Below are positions 1 through 8,179 of a stretch of DNA of 13,126 bases, in pieces; the first letter of the stretch is position 1; each line of letters starts with the position of its first letter. This stretch comes from an uncultured Clostridia bacterium. Lineage in GTDB: Bacteria; Bacillota; Clostridia; Oscillospirales; Acutalibacteraceae. The translations under genes and the position numbers were made by a program. The stretch is from positions 1 to 13,126 of the forward strand of contig CAMEMA010000017.1 in assembly GCA_945926705.1 (NCBI GenBank). Reading direction: 5' to 3'. The notes beneath the pieces are model-generated. The model searched no databases. It saw only the letters and a list, made by a program, of their open reading frames with translations, and was not told the DNA's origin.

Positions 1-1768
1 TGTTCATGTGAACAAATCTTGCAGCATTCCATATCTTATTTGCAAAATTTCTGCTTGCTTCTACTTTTTCATAAAAGAACCTCATATCATTGCCGGGACT
101 AGTTCCCAAAATCAAAGAAAACCTTAAAGCATCTGCTCCGTATTTTTCTATAATTTCAATTGGGTCTATTCCATTTCCAAGAGATTTGGACATTTTTCTA
201 CCTTGAGAGTCTCGAACCAATCCATGAATTAATACATTTTCAAACGGTGGAACTTTCATTATTTCAATAGATGAAAAAATCATCTTTGCAACCCAAAAAA
301 ATATTATATCGTAGCCCGTTACAAGTACTTTTGTAGGATAAAAATATTCAAGTTCAGGTGTCTTTTCAGGCCATCCTAATACGGAAAAAGGCCAAAGACC
401 GGAAGAAAACCACGTGTCCAAAGTATCTTCATCTTGATGAATATCAGATGAACCACATTTATTACATTTAAAAATGTCATCTCTAGAAACAATTATTTCC
501 CCACAGTTATTACAGTACCAGACAGGTATTCTGTGCCCCCACCATAATTGACGCGAAATACACCAGTCTTTAATATTTTCCATCCAATGATAATAAATTT
601 TGCTAAATCTTTCTGGTATAAACGACGTTTTTTTATCTTTTACGCAATCAATGGCTGGTTTAGCAAGTGATTCCATTTTAACAAACCATTGATTTGAAAC
701 CTGCGGTTCCACTACTGTTGAGCATCTGTAACAAGTTCCGACATTATGTTTTATTTCTTTTATACTTTCAATATACCCTTGCTTTTTTAAATCTTCAACA
801 AGAAGCTTTCTGGCCTCATATCTATCAAGCCCCTGATATTTGCCAGCTTTTTCATTCATTACTGCGGATTTATCCATAACTGTTATAATTTTTAAATTAT
901 GCCTGTTTCCTACTTCAAAATCGTTCGTATCGTGAGCCGGTGTTATTTTGAGAGCTCCTGTTCCAACTTCCATATCTACATAATCATCAAAAATTATAGG
1001 TATTTCTCGCTTGACTATAGGGATTATAACTGATTTGCCTTTCAAATGACTATATCGTTTATCATTGGGATTAACAGCAATAGCTACATCTCCAAACATC
1101 GTTTCCGGACGAGTAGTAGCAACAGTTATAAAATCGTCAATTCCAACTATAGGATATTTTATGTTCCAAAAATGCCCGTCTAGTTCCTCAAAACTGACCT
1201 CTGAATCAGAGATAGAAGTTTTACATTTAGGGCACCAATTAATTATTTTTTCCCCTTTGTAAATCAATCCTTTTTCATAAAGACGCACAAAAAATTCTCT
1301 AACAGCTTTGCTGCATCCGTCATCCATAGTAAATCTTTCTCTTGACCAATCACAAGAAGCACCTAATTTTTTTAGCTGATTTACTATGTTGCTACCATAC
1401 TCATTTTTCCATTTCCATACACGTTCTAAAAATTTTTTGCGACCTATTTCCTCTTTAGAAATACCTTCTTTACGCATTTGCTCTACTACCTTTGCTTCTG
1501 TCGCTATAGCAGCATGATCTGTACCCGGAACCCAAAGGACTTCATATCCCTGCATTCTTTTAAATCTTACTATAATATCTTGTATAGTTTCATCTAAAGC
1601 ATGCCCCATATGAAGCTTACCTGTTATATTAGGAGGTGGCATTACAATTGTATATGGCTTTTTATCTTTGTTAATATTCGCTTTGAAAAACCCGTTGTCA
1701 ACCCAAAATTTATATAATCTATCTTCAACTATTTTAGGGTCATATATTTTACTAAGATTTTCATCCAT
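1..1768 (-). CDS. valS: Valyl-tRNA synthetase, N-terminal 589 codons (C-terminus beyond window)
   Basis: Charges tRNA-Val with valine in the cytoplasm and is a class I aminoacyl-tRNA synthetase. I translated the frame by hand from the ATG at 1766-1768 to the left edge and it is open throughout. The HIGH signature is HMGH (residues 53-56, after PPPNITGK) and KMSKS lies at about 525-529. The editing domain carries TTRPET and ITPAHD, and the core has SRQLWWGHRIPVW and DTWFSSGLWPFS. Cys pairs typical of clostridial ValS are present: WCPKC, CYRC, and CNNC followed by CNKC in the insert before DEDTLDTWF. A complete ValS has roughly 880 residues, so about a third (anticodon-binding region and C-terminal coiled coil) is missing. 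The start is 13 bp downstream of the ysxC stop, which leaves no space for a T-box leader, so the gene is probably expressed from the upstream operon. Identification is secure. Confidence 0.97.
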   Translation of the reverse strand, partial: MDENLSKIYDPKIVEDRLYKFWVDNGFFKANINKDKKPYTIVMPPPNITGKLHMGHALDETIQDIIVRFKRMQGYEVLWVPGTDHAAIATEAKVVEQMRKEGISKEEIGRKKFLERVWKWKNEYGSNIVNQLKKLGASCDWSRERFTMDDGCSKAVREFFVRLYEKGLIYKGEKIINWCPKCKTSISDSEVSFEELDGHFWNIKYPIVGIDDFITVATTRPETMFGDVAIAVNPNDKRYSHLKGKSVIIPIVKREIPIIFDDYVDMEVGTGALKITPAHDTNDFEVGNRHNLKIITVMDKSAVMNEKAGKYQGLDRYEARKLLVEDLKKQGYIESIKEIKHNVGTCYRCSTVVEPQVSNQWFVKMESLAKPAIDCVKDKKTSFIPERFSKIYYHWMENIKDWCISRQLWWGHRIPVWYCNNCGEIIVSRDDIFKCNKCGSSDIHQDEDTLDTWFSSGLWPFSVLGWPEKTPELEYFYPTKVLVTGYDIIFFWVAKMIFSSIEIMKVPPFENVLIHGLVRDSQGRKMSKSLGNGIDPIEIIEKYGADALRFSLILGTSPGNDMRFFYEKVEASRNFANKIWNAARFVHMN

Positions 1769-1781
1769 AGTTTTTTCTCCC

Positions 1782-2369
1782 TTATTTACTATTTAAACTA
1801 CTTAAAATTATACTTTTTATGTTTTCTATTCCTTCACCTGTTGCAGAAGAAAATATTACATTGGAGATATCAATGTACTTCTCCAGTTCATTTCTAAGAT
1901 CAATTGTACGATTCAATCTCTGAGTTTTATTAAGCTTATCAACTTTAGAGGAAACTATTATAAAGGGGAACTTTTTGAAATATAGATAGTCCATCATTTG
2001 AAAATCAAGAGCAGATGGGCTATGCCGCATATCTATAATCTGAACGACAAGAGAAATATTTTGACTGAAATTAAAATAACCTTCAACTAAATCAGACCAT
2101 CTTTTTTTCTCGGAAAAAGATACTTTAGCGTAACCATAACCCGGTAAATCTACAAACCGCATTTGTTTTACATTATATAGATTTATATTTATTGTCTTTC
2201 CCGGTTTTGTGCTTACTCGTGCTAAAGATTTTCTATTTAATATTTTATTTATAAGCGAAGATTTTCCAACATTCGATTTTCCTGAAAATACAATTTCCGG
2301 CAACTTATCTGAAGGAAACTGCCTTAAATTACCGACAGACTTCTCAAAATAAACATTATTAAAATTCAC
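1782..2369 (-). CDS. ysxC: Ribosome biogenesis GTP-binding protein YsxC/EngB
   Basis: A TrmE-Era-EngA-EngB-Septin class GTPase that in Bacillus is needed for late assembly of the 50S ribosomal subunit. The 195-residue length is normal for the family. G1 is GKSNVGKS (residues 30-37), G2 KPGKT (55-59), G3 DLPG (74-77) in the characteristic DLPGYGYA, G4 SKVD (141-144; TKxD is more usual), and G5 SSATGEG near the C-terminus. The start codon is GTG at 2367-2369, preceded by a modest GGTG ribosome binding site. The nearby ATG at 2380-2382 is in another frame and reads into a stop within a few codons. It lies 13 bp after the lon stop and 13 bp before valS, so it is almost certainly cotranscribed with both. 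Linkage to clpX and lon is the classic Firmicutes arrangement. Confidence 0.95.
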   Translation of the reverse strand: MNFNNVYFEKSVGNLRQFPSDKLPEIVFSGKSNVGKSSLINKILNRKSLARVSTKPGKTININLYNVKQMRFVDLPGYGYAKVSFSEKKRWSDLVEGYFNFSQNISLVVQIIDMRHSPSALDFQMMDYLYFKKFPFIIVSSKVDKLNKTQRLNRTIDLRNELEKYIDISNVIFSSATGEGIENIKSIILSSLNSK

Positions 2370-2382
2370 TGTTATGCACCAT

Positions 2383-4746
2383 CTACTTTTTCTTTTTGGA
2401 TATATTATTTTTTTTAAAATCTTTTAAAGCATATTCAAAAACAGTACTGAGATTATCAGCTTTAACAAAATTGATAGATTTTTTAACCACATCATCAATT
2501 TTACTTATATCGCTTTCATTCTCAGCAGGAATAATAACAGTTTTTATACCATTTATATAAGCAGCCATAACTTTTTCTTTTAATCTGCCTATTGGAAGAA
2601 CTCTACCTTTCAAAATAATTTCACCGGTCATAGCAATATCCGAATTCACAGGAATATTATTCAGAGATGAAAGTAAAGCAGTAGCTATAGTCACTCCAGC
2701 TGAAGGACCATCCTTAGGGATAGCACCCTCAGGAGCATGAATGTGTATATCCATATTTTTGTAAAAATCTCTTTTTACACCTAATTTTAAATAATTACTT
2801 CGTATATAGCTAATCGCTAACTGTGCAGACTCTCTCATGACATCACCTAGAGAACCGGTTATTTGTATATCTCCTTTCCCTTTCATTGGCAAAACTTCAA
2901 TGGGAAGTAATTCTCCCCCAACTGAAGTCCAAGCAAGTCCTTGCACTACTCCGACCGATTCTCCATCATCTATTTTTTTATTTTTATATTTAACCGGTCC
3001 AAGAAATTCTTTAAGAATATTCAATTCAACTTTTACTGATTTTTCCTCGTCTTCCACAATTTTTTTTGCAGATTTTCGCATAACTTTGGCGATATTTCTC
3101 TCTAATTCACGTACTCCAGCTTCTTTTGTATAACCTCTGATTAACAAATTTATACAATCGTCGCTTATTGAAAACGTTTTTTTTGTTAGTCCATGTCTCT
3201 TTAATTGCTTAGGAATTAGATGCTCTTTAGCAATATGAAATTTTTCTTCATAAGTATAGCTGCATAAATCTATAATCTCCATACGATCATATAAAGGCGC
3301 AGGTATACTTTCTTTATCATTAGCAGTAGCAATAAAAAGGACATTACTTAAATCAAAAGGTACTTCTATATATCTATCATAAAACTCACAATTCTGCTCA
3401 GGGTCCAGTACCTCCAACAATGCTGAGGCCGGATCTCCATGATAATCTTCTGAAATTTTATCAATTTCATCAAGCAATATTAAAGGATTATTTGTACCCG
3501 CTTGTTTGATAGATGTTATAATCCTACCGGGCATAGCGCCTATATAGGTTTTTCGGTGACCTCTTATTTCCGATTCATCATTAATTCCGCCAAGAGAAAT
3601 TCGGATATACTTTTTGCCCATAGCCTTAGCCAAAGACTTTACAATAGTAGTTTTTCCAACTCCAGGAGGACCTACAAGACAAATTATTTGTCCTTTGATA
3701 TCAGGAGCTAATTTTTTTACGGATAAAAATTCTAAGATTCGATTTTTTACATCTTTCAATCCAAAATGACCTTTATCCAAAATCTTTTTAGTTTTAGAAA
3801 TATCTATGACATCCTTAGAAGATTTGTTCCACGGCAATGAAAAACATGTATCTAAATATGTTCGTATTATATTTGCTTCGCTGGAACCTGATGGAACTTT
3901 AGAAAAATTCTCACATTCTTTCTTTAACTTGTCATATGTATCTTTAGGAAGCTTCAATTTCCTTAACTTTTCTTTATACTCTTCAGATTCTGTAACGGGG
4001 TCGGAACTATCATTTAATTCCCGTGAAAGGATTTTTATTTGTTCTCTTAAAATATATTCTTTTTGATTTTTATCAATAGAACTCTTTATTTTAAGAGCCA
4101 GCTCATTTTCATAATTTATAACTTCATTTTCATGTGATAAAAACACAATTAATTTTTTTATTCTTTGTATAGTATCAAGTTCTTCAAGCAAAACCTGTTT
4201 ATCTTTATAATCCAAAATAATGTTGGAAGAAATATAATCTGATACTTTTCCGACTTCTTCATAAGATTCAAGATTTAAAATTAGATCAACAGGTTTTTTG
4301 GGAGATATACTCAAATATTCCGAAAATAAATCTTCGGCTTTTCTTATAAGTGCCTCTGAAACAGCATTTTTATGCTGATTAATATCCTCTTTTTTAACTA
4401 TAACAGCTTTTAGGAATTCTCCGTCGTCAATATATTCAACAACTTCCGCACGATACTTACCCTCAACTAAAACTCTCATTAAATCCCCGTTTTGACTTAT
4501 TATTTGCTTTATACGTGCCAAAACTCCAAACTCATAAATTTGAGTTTTACTTGGATCATTATCTTTTACCCTTTTTTGAGTAACCAAAAATATTAGCTGA
4601 TTGGAATTCATAGCCTCCTTTACAGCTAATATAGATTTTTTTCGTCCTATCTCGAAGTGAAGCAACAAATCAGGAAACATTACAAACCCTCTGAGAGGGA
4701 GAACCGGAACAGCTTCATCAATTTTTATTTTTTCTTCTATCTTAAT
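2383..4746 (-). CDS. lon: ATP-dependent Lon protease (LonA type), start codon unclear
   Basis: A cytoplasmic AAA+ serine protease that degrades misfolded and regulatory proteins. Domains in order: an N-terminal LON substrate-binding domain, a coiled-coil linker, an AAA+ module with Walker A GPPGVGKT and Walker B LLDEID, then the protease domain. The catalytic dyad is Ser in DGPSAG (residue 660 counted from the ATG at 4680) and Lys in GRLKEK (703). The 43-residue spacing equals that of E. coli S679/K722. The first in-frame ATG (4678-4680) lies inside the conserved start of the LON domain, because the upstream codons read AVPVLPLRGFVMFPD, as in other Lon proteins. The frame stays open upstream to a TGA at 4747-4749. 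Within those 22 codons there is no ATG, GTG, TTG or CTG. The start is therefore either ATT at 4746, 9 nt after AAGGA, or the out-of-frame ATG at 4756 joined by a one-base correction. Ends in TAG, 13 bp before ysxC. Confidence 0.93.
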   Translation of the reverse strand: MKIEEKIKIDEAVPVLPLRGFVMFPDLLLHFEIGRKKSILAVKEAMNSNQLIFLVTQKRVKDNDPSKTQIYEFGVLARIKQIISQNGDLMRVLVEGKYRAEVVEYIDDGEFLKAVIVKKEDINQHKNAVSEALIRKAEDLFSEYLSISPKKPVDLILNLESYEEVGKVSDYISSNIILDYKDKQVLLEELDTIQRIKKLIVFLSHENEVINYENELALKIKSSIDKNQKEYILREQIKILSRELNDSSDPVTESEEYKEKLRKLKLPKDTYDKLKKECENFSKVPSGSSEANIIRTYLDTCFSLPWNKSSKDVIDISKTKKILDKGHFGLKDVKNRILEFLSVKKLAPDIKGQIICLVGPPGVGKTTIVKSLAKAMGKKYIRISLGGINDESEIRGHRKTYIGAMPGRIITSIKQAGTNNPLILLDEIDKISEDYHGDPASALLEVLDPEQNCEFYDRYIEVPFDLSNVLFIATANDKESIPAPLYDRMEIIDLCSYTYEEKFHIAKEHLIPKQLKRHGLTKKTFSISDDCINLLIRGYTKEAGVRELERNIAKVMRKSAKKIVEDEEKSVKVELNILKEFLGPVKYKNKKIDDGESVGVVQGLAWTSVGGELLPIEVLPMKGKGDIQITGSLGDVMRESAQLAISYIRSNYLKLGVKRDFYKNMDIHIHAPEGAIPKDGPSAGVTIATALLSSLNNIPVNSDIAMTGEIILKGRVLPIGRLKEKVMAAYINGIKTVIIPAENESDISKIDDVVKKSINFVKADNLSTVFEYALKDFKKNNISKKKK

Positions 4747-4761
4747 TCAACTCCATCCTTT

Positions 4762-6108
4762 TTATGAGGCGCCATTCTCAGTAGGACGCTTACTGAACAA
4801 TTTATCCGAACTTATAGAAATTATAACAGGTTCCCTATTTTCGTTATATAAGAACTCGGGCTTATTTTTCCCTAATATAACATCTTCGTCTATAATAACT
4901 TTTTCAATTGTATGATCGGAAGGTACATCAAACATAACTTTTTGAAGTGTATCTTCAATTATCGAGCGAAGTCCTCTTGCACCGATATTTCTATCAATAG
5001 CCTTTTTTGCAACCGCCTTCAGAGCTGAATCTTTAAATTCAAGTTCTACTTTATCCAGTTCAAACAGTTTCTTATATTGTTTTATTAAAGAATTTTTTGG
5101 TTCAGTTAAAATACGAATCAAAGATTTTTCATCAAGACCTTTAAGAGAAGCAATAACAGGAAGCCTTCCCACTAATTCGGGAATAAGACCAAACTTCACA
5201 AAATCTTGAGGAATGGCCTGATTCATCCAGTCAGTTGAATCAATTTCCTTACGAGTCATGACTTTAGCTCCAAATCCCATCGAAGATGTGCTAACTCGTT
5301 TCTCGATAATCTTTTCAATTCCCTCGAATGCACCTCCGCATATAAAAAGAATATTGGACGTATCAATTTGTATAAATTCTTGCTGAGGATGTTTTCTTCC
5401 GCCTTTTGGAGGTACACTCGATTTTGTTCCCTCTATTATTTTAAGAAGCGCCTGTTGAACTCCTTCTCCACTTACATCACGTGTAATGGAAGCGTTTTCG
5501 GATTTTCTTGCTATTTTATCAATTTCATCAACATAAATTATACCGTGTTCCGCTTTCTCAATATCAAAGTCGGCAGCTTGAATAAGTCTTAGAAGGATAT
5601 TTTCTACATCTTCTCCTACATATCCCGCTTCCGTTAAAGTGGTGGCATCGGCAATTGCAAAAGGAACATCAATCATCTTAGCCAAAGTTTGAGCCAAAAG
5701 AGTTTTTCCCACACCCGTTGGTACCAATCAAACCACGTCACCCCTTTTGAGCTCAACATCACTTGTTGAACCTCCGAAAAAAATTCTTTTGTAATGATTA
5801 TAAACAGCAACGGAAAGAGCAATTTTAGCATCATCTTGCCCTATTACATAATCATCCAAATATTTTTTTATATCATGAGGTTTTGGAAGAACTTTTTCTT
5901 CCTTTTCAGACATAGCTTTAGCCTTGATATTCTTTCGAACGTCACAAGATTTAGAGGTTTTTTCATCAAGTATGTCAACACACAAGCTTACACATTCATC
6001 ACAAATGCATACACCGGGTCCTGCTACTAATTTCTTAGCTTCATCTTGCGGTTTACCACAAAATGAACAGCAGAGCTCTCTGTCTTTGTTTCCTCGATTT
6101 ATGCCCAT
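4762..6108 (-). pseudogene. clpX: ClpX, ATPase subunit of ClpXP, interrupted by an in-frame TGA at Walker A
   Basis: The AAA+ unfoldase that feeds substrates to ClpP. As read, codon 127 (5728-5730) is TGA, splitting the gene into a 126-residue part (5728-6108) and a 321-residue part (4762-5727). The first part has the zinc-binding domain (Cys14, Cys17, Cys36, Cys39) and DDYVIGQDDAK. The second has EAGYVGEDVEN, Walker B IIYVDEIDK, the GGRKHPQQE loop, an MGF version of the IGF ClpP-binding loop, the arginine-finger box LVGRLP and sensor-2 GARGLR. Around the stop the frame reads VELKRGDVV, stop, LVPTGVGKT, where relatives have a Leu-Ile-Gly before PTGxGKT. Restoring one T in the TTT at 5730-5732 and removing one base at 5722-5723 gives VVLIGPTGVGKT, an intact Walker A. 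Total length, 448 codons, is normal. All other family motifs are intact, so this may be a sequence error and not a dead gene. The start at 6108 follows a GGTGAT site; clpP ends 45 bp upstream. Confidence 0.9.
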
Positions 6109-6153
6109 ATTTAATCACCGATTCCTAATGTATAATTTTAAACTTTCCTAAGA

Positions 6154-6735
6154 TTATCTTTTATTTATTATCTTATCAATCAAACCATATTTAAGAGCTT
6201 GTTCAGCATCCATAAAGTTATCTCTTTCAGTGTCTGCTGCAATAATCTCATAAGGCTGGCCAGTTTTTTCCGACAAAATTTTATTTAATTTTTCCTTTGT
6301 TTTTAATATATGCTGAGCGTGAATGTTAATATCGGTTGCTTGACCTTTAGCTCCTCCGCTTGGTTGATGAATCATTATATCACAATTGGGAAGCGCATAT
6401 CTTTTTCCTTTAGCTCCAGCAGCTAACAAAAATGCACCCATACTTGCTGCCATACCCATACATATAGTTGAAACATCACATTTAATATACTGCATTGTAT
6501 CATATATAGCCATTCCGTCGGTTACAGACCCTCCGGGACTATTAATATATAAGCTTATATCTTTAGAGGCGTCTTGACCTTCCAAATACAGCAACTGAGC
6601 TACAACTAAACTCGAAGTGTTCATATTTACTTCTTCGTTGAGCATTATAATTCTGTCATTTAATAATCTTGAAAAAATATCATATGATCTTTCTCCTCGA
6701 CCGGTTTGCTCAACAACATAAGGAACTAAACTCAT
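6154..6735 (-). CDS. clpP: ATP-dependent Clp protease proteolytic subunit
   Basis: The serine peptidase that forms the double heptameric chamber of ClpXP and ClpCP. Its 193 residues are the normal length. The catalytic triad is Ser98 (GMAASMGA), His123 (IHQPSGG) and Asp172 (DTERDNF), the same numbering as in Bacillus. The N-terminal axial-loop region reads LVPYVVEQTGRGERSYDIFSR, with the conserved ERSYDI(F/Y)SRLL box. The handle region has INSPGGSVTDGMAIYDTMQY. The start ATG (6733-6735) follows a strong GGGGG ribosome binding site in ACGGGGGTTTATAAATG. A candidate promoter lies in the 100-bp gap behind tig, and clpX follows 45 bp downstream. I see no CtsR operator (direct GGTCAAA repeats) or CIRCE element in the gap, so class I or III heat-shock control is not evident here. 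Uninterrupted and expected to be functional. Confidence 0.97.
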   Translation of the reverse strand: MSLVPYVVEQTGRGERSYDIFSRLLNDRIIMLNEEVNMNTSSLVVAQLLYLEGQDASKDISLYINSPGGSVTDGMAIYDTMQYIKCDVSTICMGMAASMGAFLLAAGAKGKRYALPNCDIMIHQPSGGAKGQATDINIHAQHILKTKEKLNKILSEKTGQPYEIIAADTERDNFMDAEQALKYGLIDKIINKR

Positions 6736-6780
6736 TTATAAACCCCCGTTAATAGTTACTATCCACTATGATAATTAAAT

Positions 6781-6809
6781 ATTTTAATTAATATTATTTA
6801 AAATGTGAA
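6781..6809 (-). promoter_or_regulatory. Candidate sigma-A type promoter for clpP
   Basis: On the minus strand, TTCACA (6804-6809) and TAAAAT (6781-6786) are separated by 17 bp. Each differs from TTGACA/TATAAT at one position. It sits in the 100-bp gap between tig and clpP, the largest internal gap in the left block, about 45 bp before the clpP start. The gap is very AT-rich, so chance matches are likely. Prediction only. Confidence 0.4.
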
Positions 6810-6835
6810 ACTAATTTGATATTCAATCATGAAAA

Positions 6836-8125
6836 CTATTTTTCTACCCTATTTTTTCTTATGATTTCCAATGCGTCTGCTCTGACAATACTACTTTTGA
6901 TGTCATTCGGCATTATAAATTTTTTAATTTTTTCCGGTTTCATCTTATATTGTTCTGCAACTTTTTCATATTCTTTTTCTATTCTTTCATCAGAAATTTG
7001 TATGTTTTCCAGCTCTGCAACTTTCTTTAATCCCAAATCAAATTTTACATGGTTAACAGCCTGAGGACGGAAAGTATCAGATAATTTTTCCTCATTAGTA
7101 CCTGTAAATTTCATGTAATCTTTAAAGCTTAACCCTTGAGACTGAAGTCTGTACTCAAAATCTCTTATAAGTTCTTTGACTTTAGTCTTAATCAAAGCTT
7201 CTGGAATATCAACTTTAACTAATTCGATAAATTTATCAATCATTTCATTTTCTGAATCGTCTTTGAGTTTTTTCTTCTTACTTTCGGAAAGTTTATTTTT
7301 TAAATCTTCTTTAAAGTCTTTTAATGTGTCAAACTCGCTTATATCTTTTACAAAATCGTCATTTATTTCAGGAAGTTCTTTCTTTTTAATTTGATTTAAT
7401 TTAGTCTTGAACACGGCTTTTTTGCCACACAGTTCTTTAACATGGTAATTTTCCGGGAACGTAACATTAACATCAAATTCATCTCCGATTTTGTGCCCTG
7501 AAATTTGTTCTTCAAAATTGTCTATAAACTGTTTTTTGCCAAGCTCTAAATTTGTGTCTTTGGCACTGCCTCCCTCAAACAGTTTTCCGTCAACCGAGCC
7601 TTCGAAATCTATATTTACCATATCTCCGATTTCTGCAGGAGTATCGTCTTCAACTGTTACAAGCCTTGCATTCCTTTCTTGAAGCTTTACAAGTTCTTTT
7701 TCTATATCATCTTTAGTTACTCTGACAGTACCGATTTTTTTGACTTCTATGCCTTTATAATTTTCTACACTTACTTCAGGCATTACGGTAACTTTTACCT
7801 TAAAATCCAAACCGTCTTGCTTACTCATTTTGACTACTTCAAAATCGATATGATCGTCAACCAGCTCAATACCTGCTTTTTGTGCAGCTTCCTCTAAAGC
7901 ATCCGGGTACAAGGCATTAATTGCATCTTCGTAAAAAATTTGTTCACCGTAATATTTTTCTATGAACGTTCTTGGTGCTTTTCCCTTTCTGAAACCTGGA
8001 ACAGTTATTTTATTTTTTTGACGATTATAAACTTTATCAACTTCCTTGGAAAACTCTTCAGCAGAAATTGAAATTTCAAGTTCCCAACGATTGACATCCA
8101 CCTTATTTGACGACTTAAGATCCAT
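6836..8125 (-). CDS. tig: Trigger factor, ribosome-associated chaperone and prolyl isomerase
   Basis: Binds near the exit tunnel on ribosomal protein L23 and shelters nascent chains. Three domains are visible: the N-terminal ribosome-binding domain with the signature GFRKGKAPR, the FKBP-type isomerase domain (MVNIDFEGSVDGKLFEGG onward, with IGDEFDVNVTFPENY), and the helical C-terminal chaperone domain rich in Lys and Glu. I chose the ATG at 8123-8125 (MDLKSSNKVD), giving 429 residues. A Lys-Ser-rich start like this matches my recollection of related clostridial trigger factors. An in-frame ATG four codons earlier (8137) directly abuts the AAAGG ribosome binding site with no spacer, so it is less likely. 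The spacer to the chosen ATG, 12 nt, is rather long. The gene ends in TAG 100 bp before clpP, and the preceding phosphoesterase gene ends 54 bp upstream of the chosen start. The tig-clpP-clpX-lon order is typical of Firmicutes. Confidence 0.95.
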   Translation of the reverse strand: MDLKSSNKVDVNRWELEISISAEEFSKEVDKVYNRQKNKITVPGFRKGKAPRTFIEKYYGEQIFYEDAINALYPDALEEAAQKAGIELVDDHIDFEVVKMSKQDGLDFKVKVTVMPEVSVENYKGIEVKKIGTVRVTKDDIEKELVKLQERNARLVTVEDDTPAEIGDMVNIDFEGSVDGKLFEGGSAKDTNLELGKKQFIDNFEEQISGHKIGDEFDVNVTFPENYHVKELCGKKAVFKTKLNQIKKKELPEINDDFVKDISEFDTLKDFKEDLKNKLSESKKKKLKDDSENEMIDKFIELVKVDIPEALIKTKVKELIRDFEYRLQSQGLSFKDYMKFTGTNEEKLSDTFRPQAVNHVKFDLGLKKVAELENIQISDERIEKEYEKVAEQYKMKPEKIKKFIMPNDIKSSIVRADALEIIRKNRVEK

Positions 8126-8179
8126 TTTAAAATTCATCCTTTCAAAATAACAATTAAAACATATGCGGATCGTATCTTA

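Noticed and set aside
694..1262. Plus-strand ORFs of 61 and 65 codons in the left end
   Set aside because: They lie opposite the conserved valS frame, which I translated without any stop, and have no recognisable domain or ribosome binding site. The same holds for the other plus-strand ORFs opposite lon, tig and the remaining genes.
4762..5727. The C-terminal clpX part as an independent gene starting at TTG (5727)
   Set aside because: It would begin inside Walker A, lack its first glycine and the zinc domain, and has no convincing ribosome binding site. It is the remainder of one clpX.
5728..5730. TGA in clpX read as a sense codon (alternative genetic code)
   Set aside because: lepB-1, rnhB, yraN and the phosphoesterase gene all end in TGA at the expected protein ends, and no other gene here has an internal TGA. 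A reassigned TGA would also not explain the loss of the Walker A glycine two codons later.
5718..5730. TGA in clpX as selenocysteine, with the palindrome just downstream as a recoding hairpin
   Set aside because: The position is normally a hydrophobic Leu beside Walker A, not Cys. The palindrome has no loop and starts directly after the TGA, unlike bacterial SECIS elements.
8138..8179. Promoter or terminator between the phosphoesterase gene and tig
   Set aside because: I found no stable hairpin with a T-tract and no convincing -35/-10 pair; the best was a poor TTGTGT/ATATGT match.
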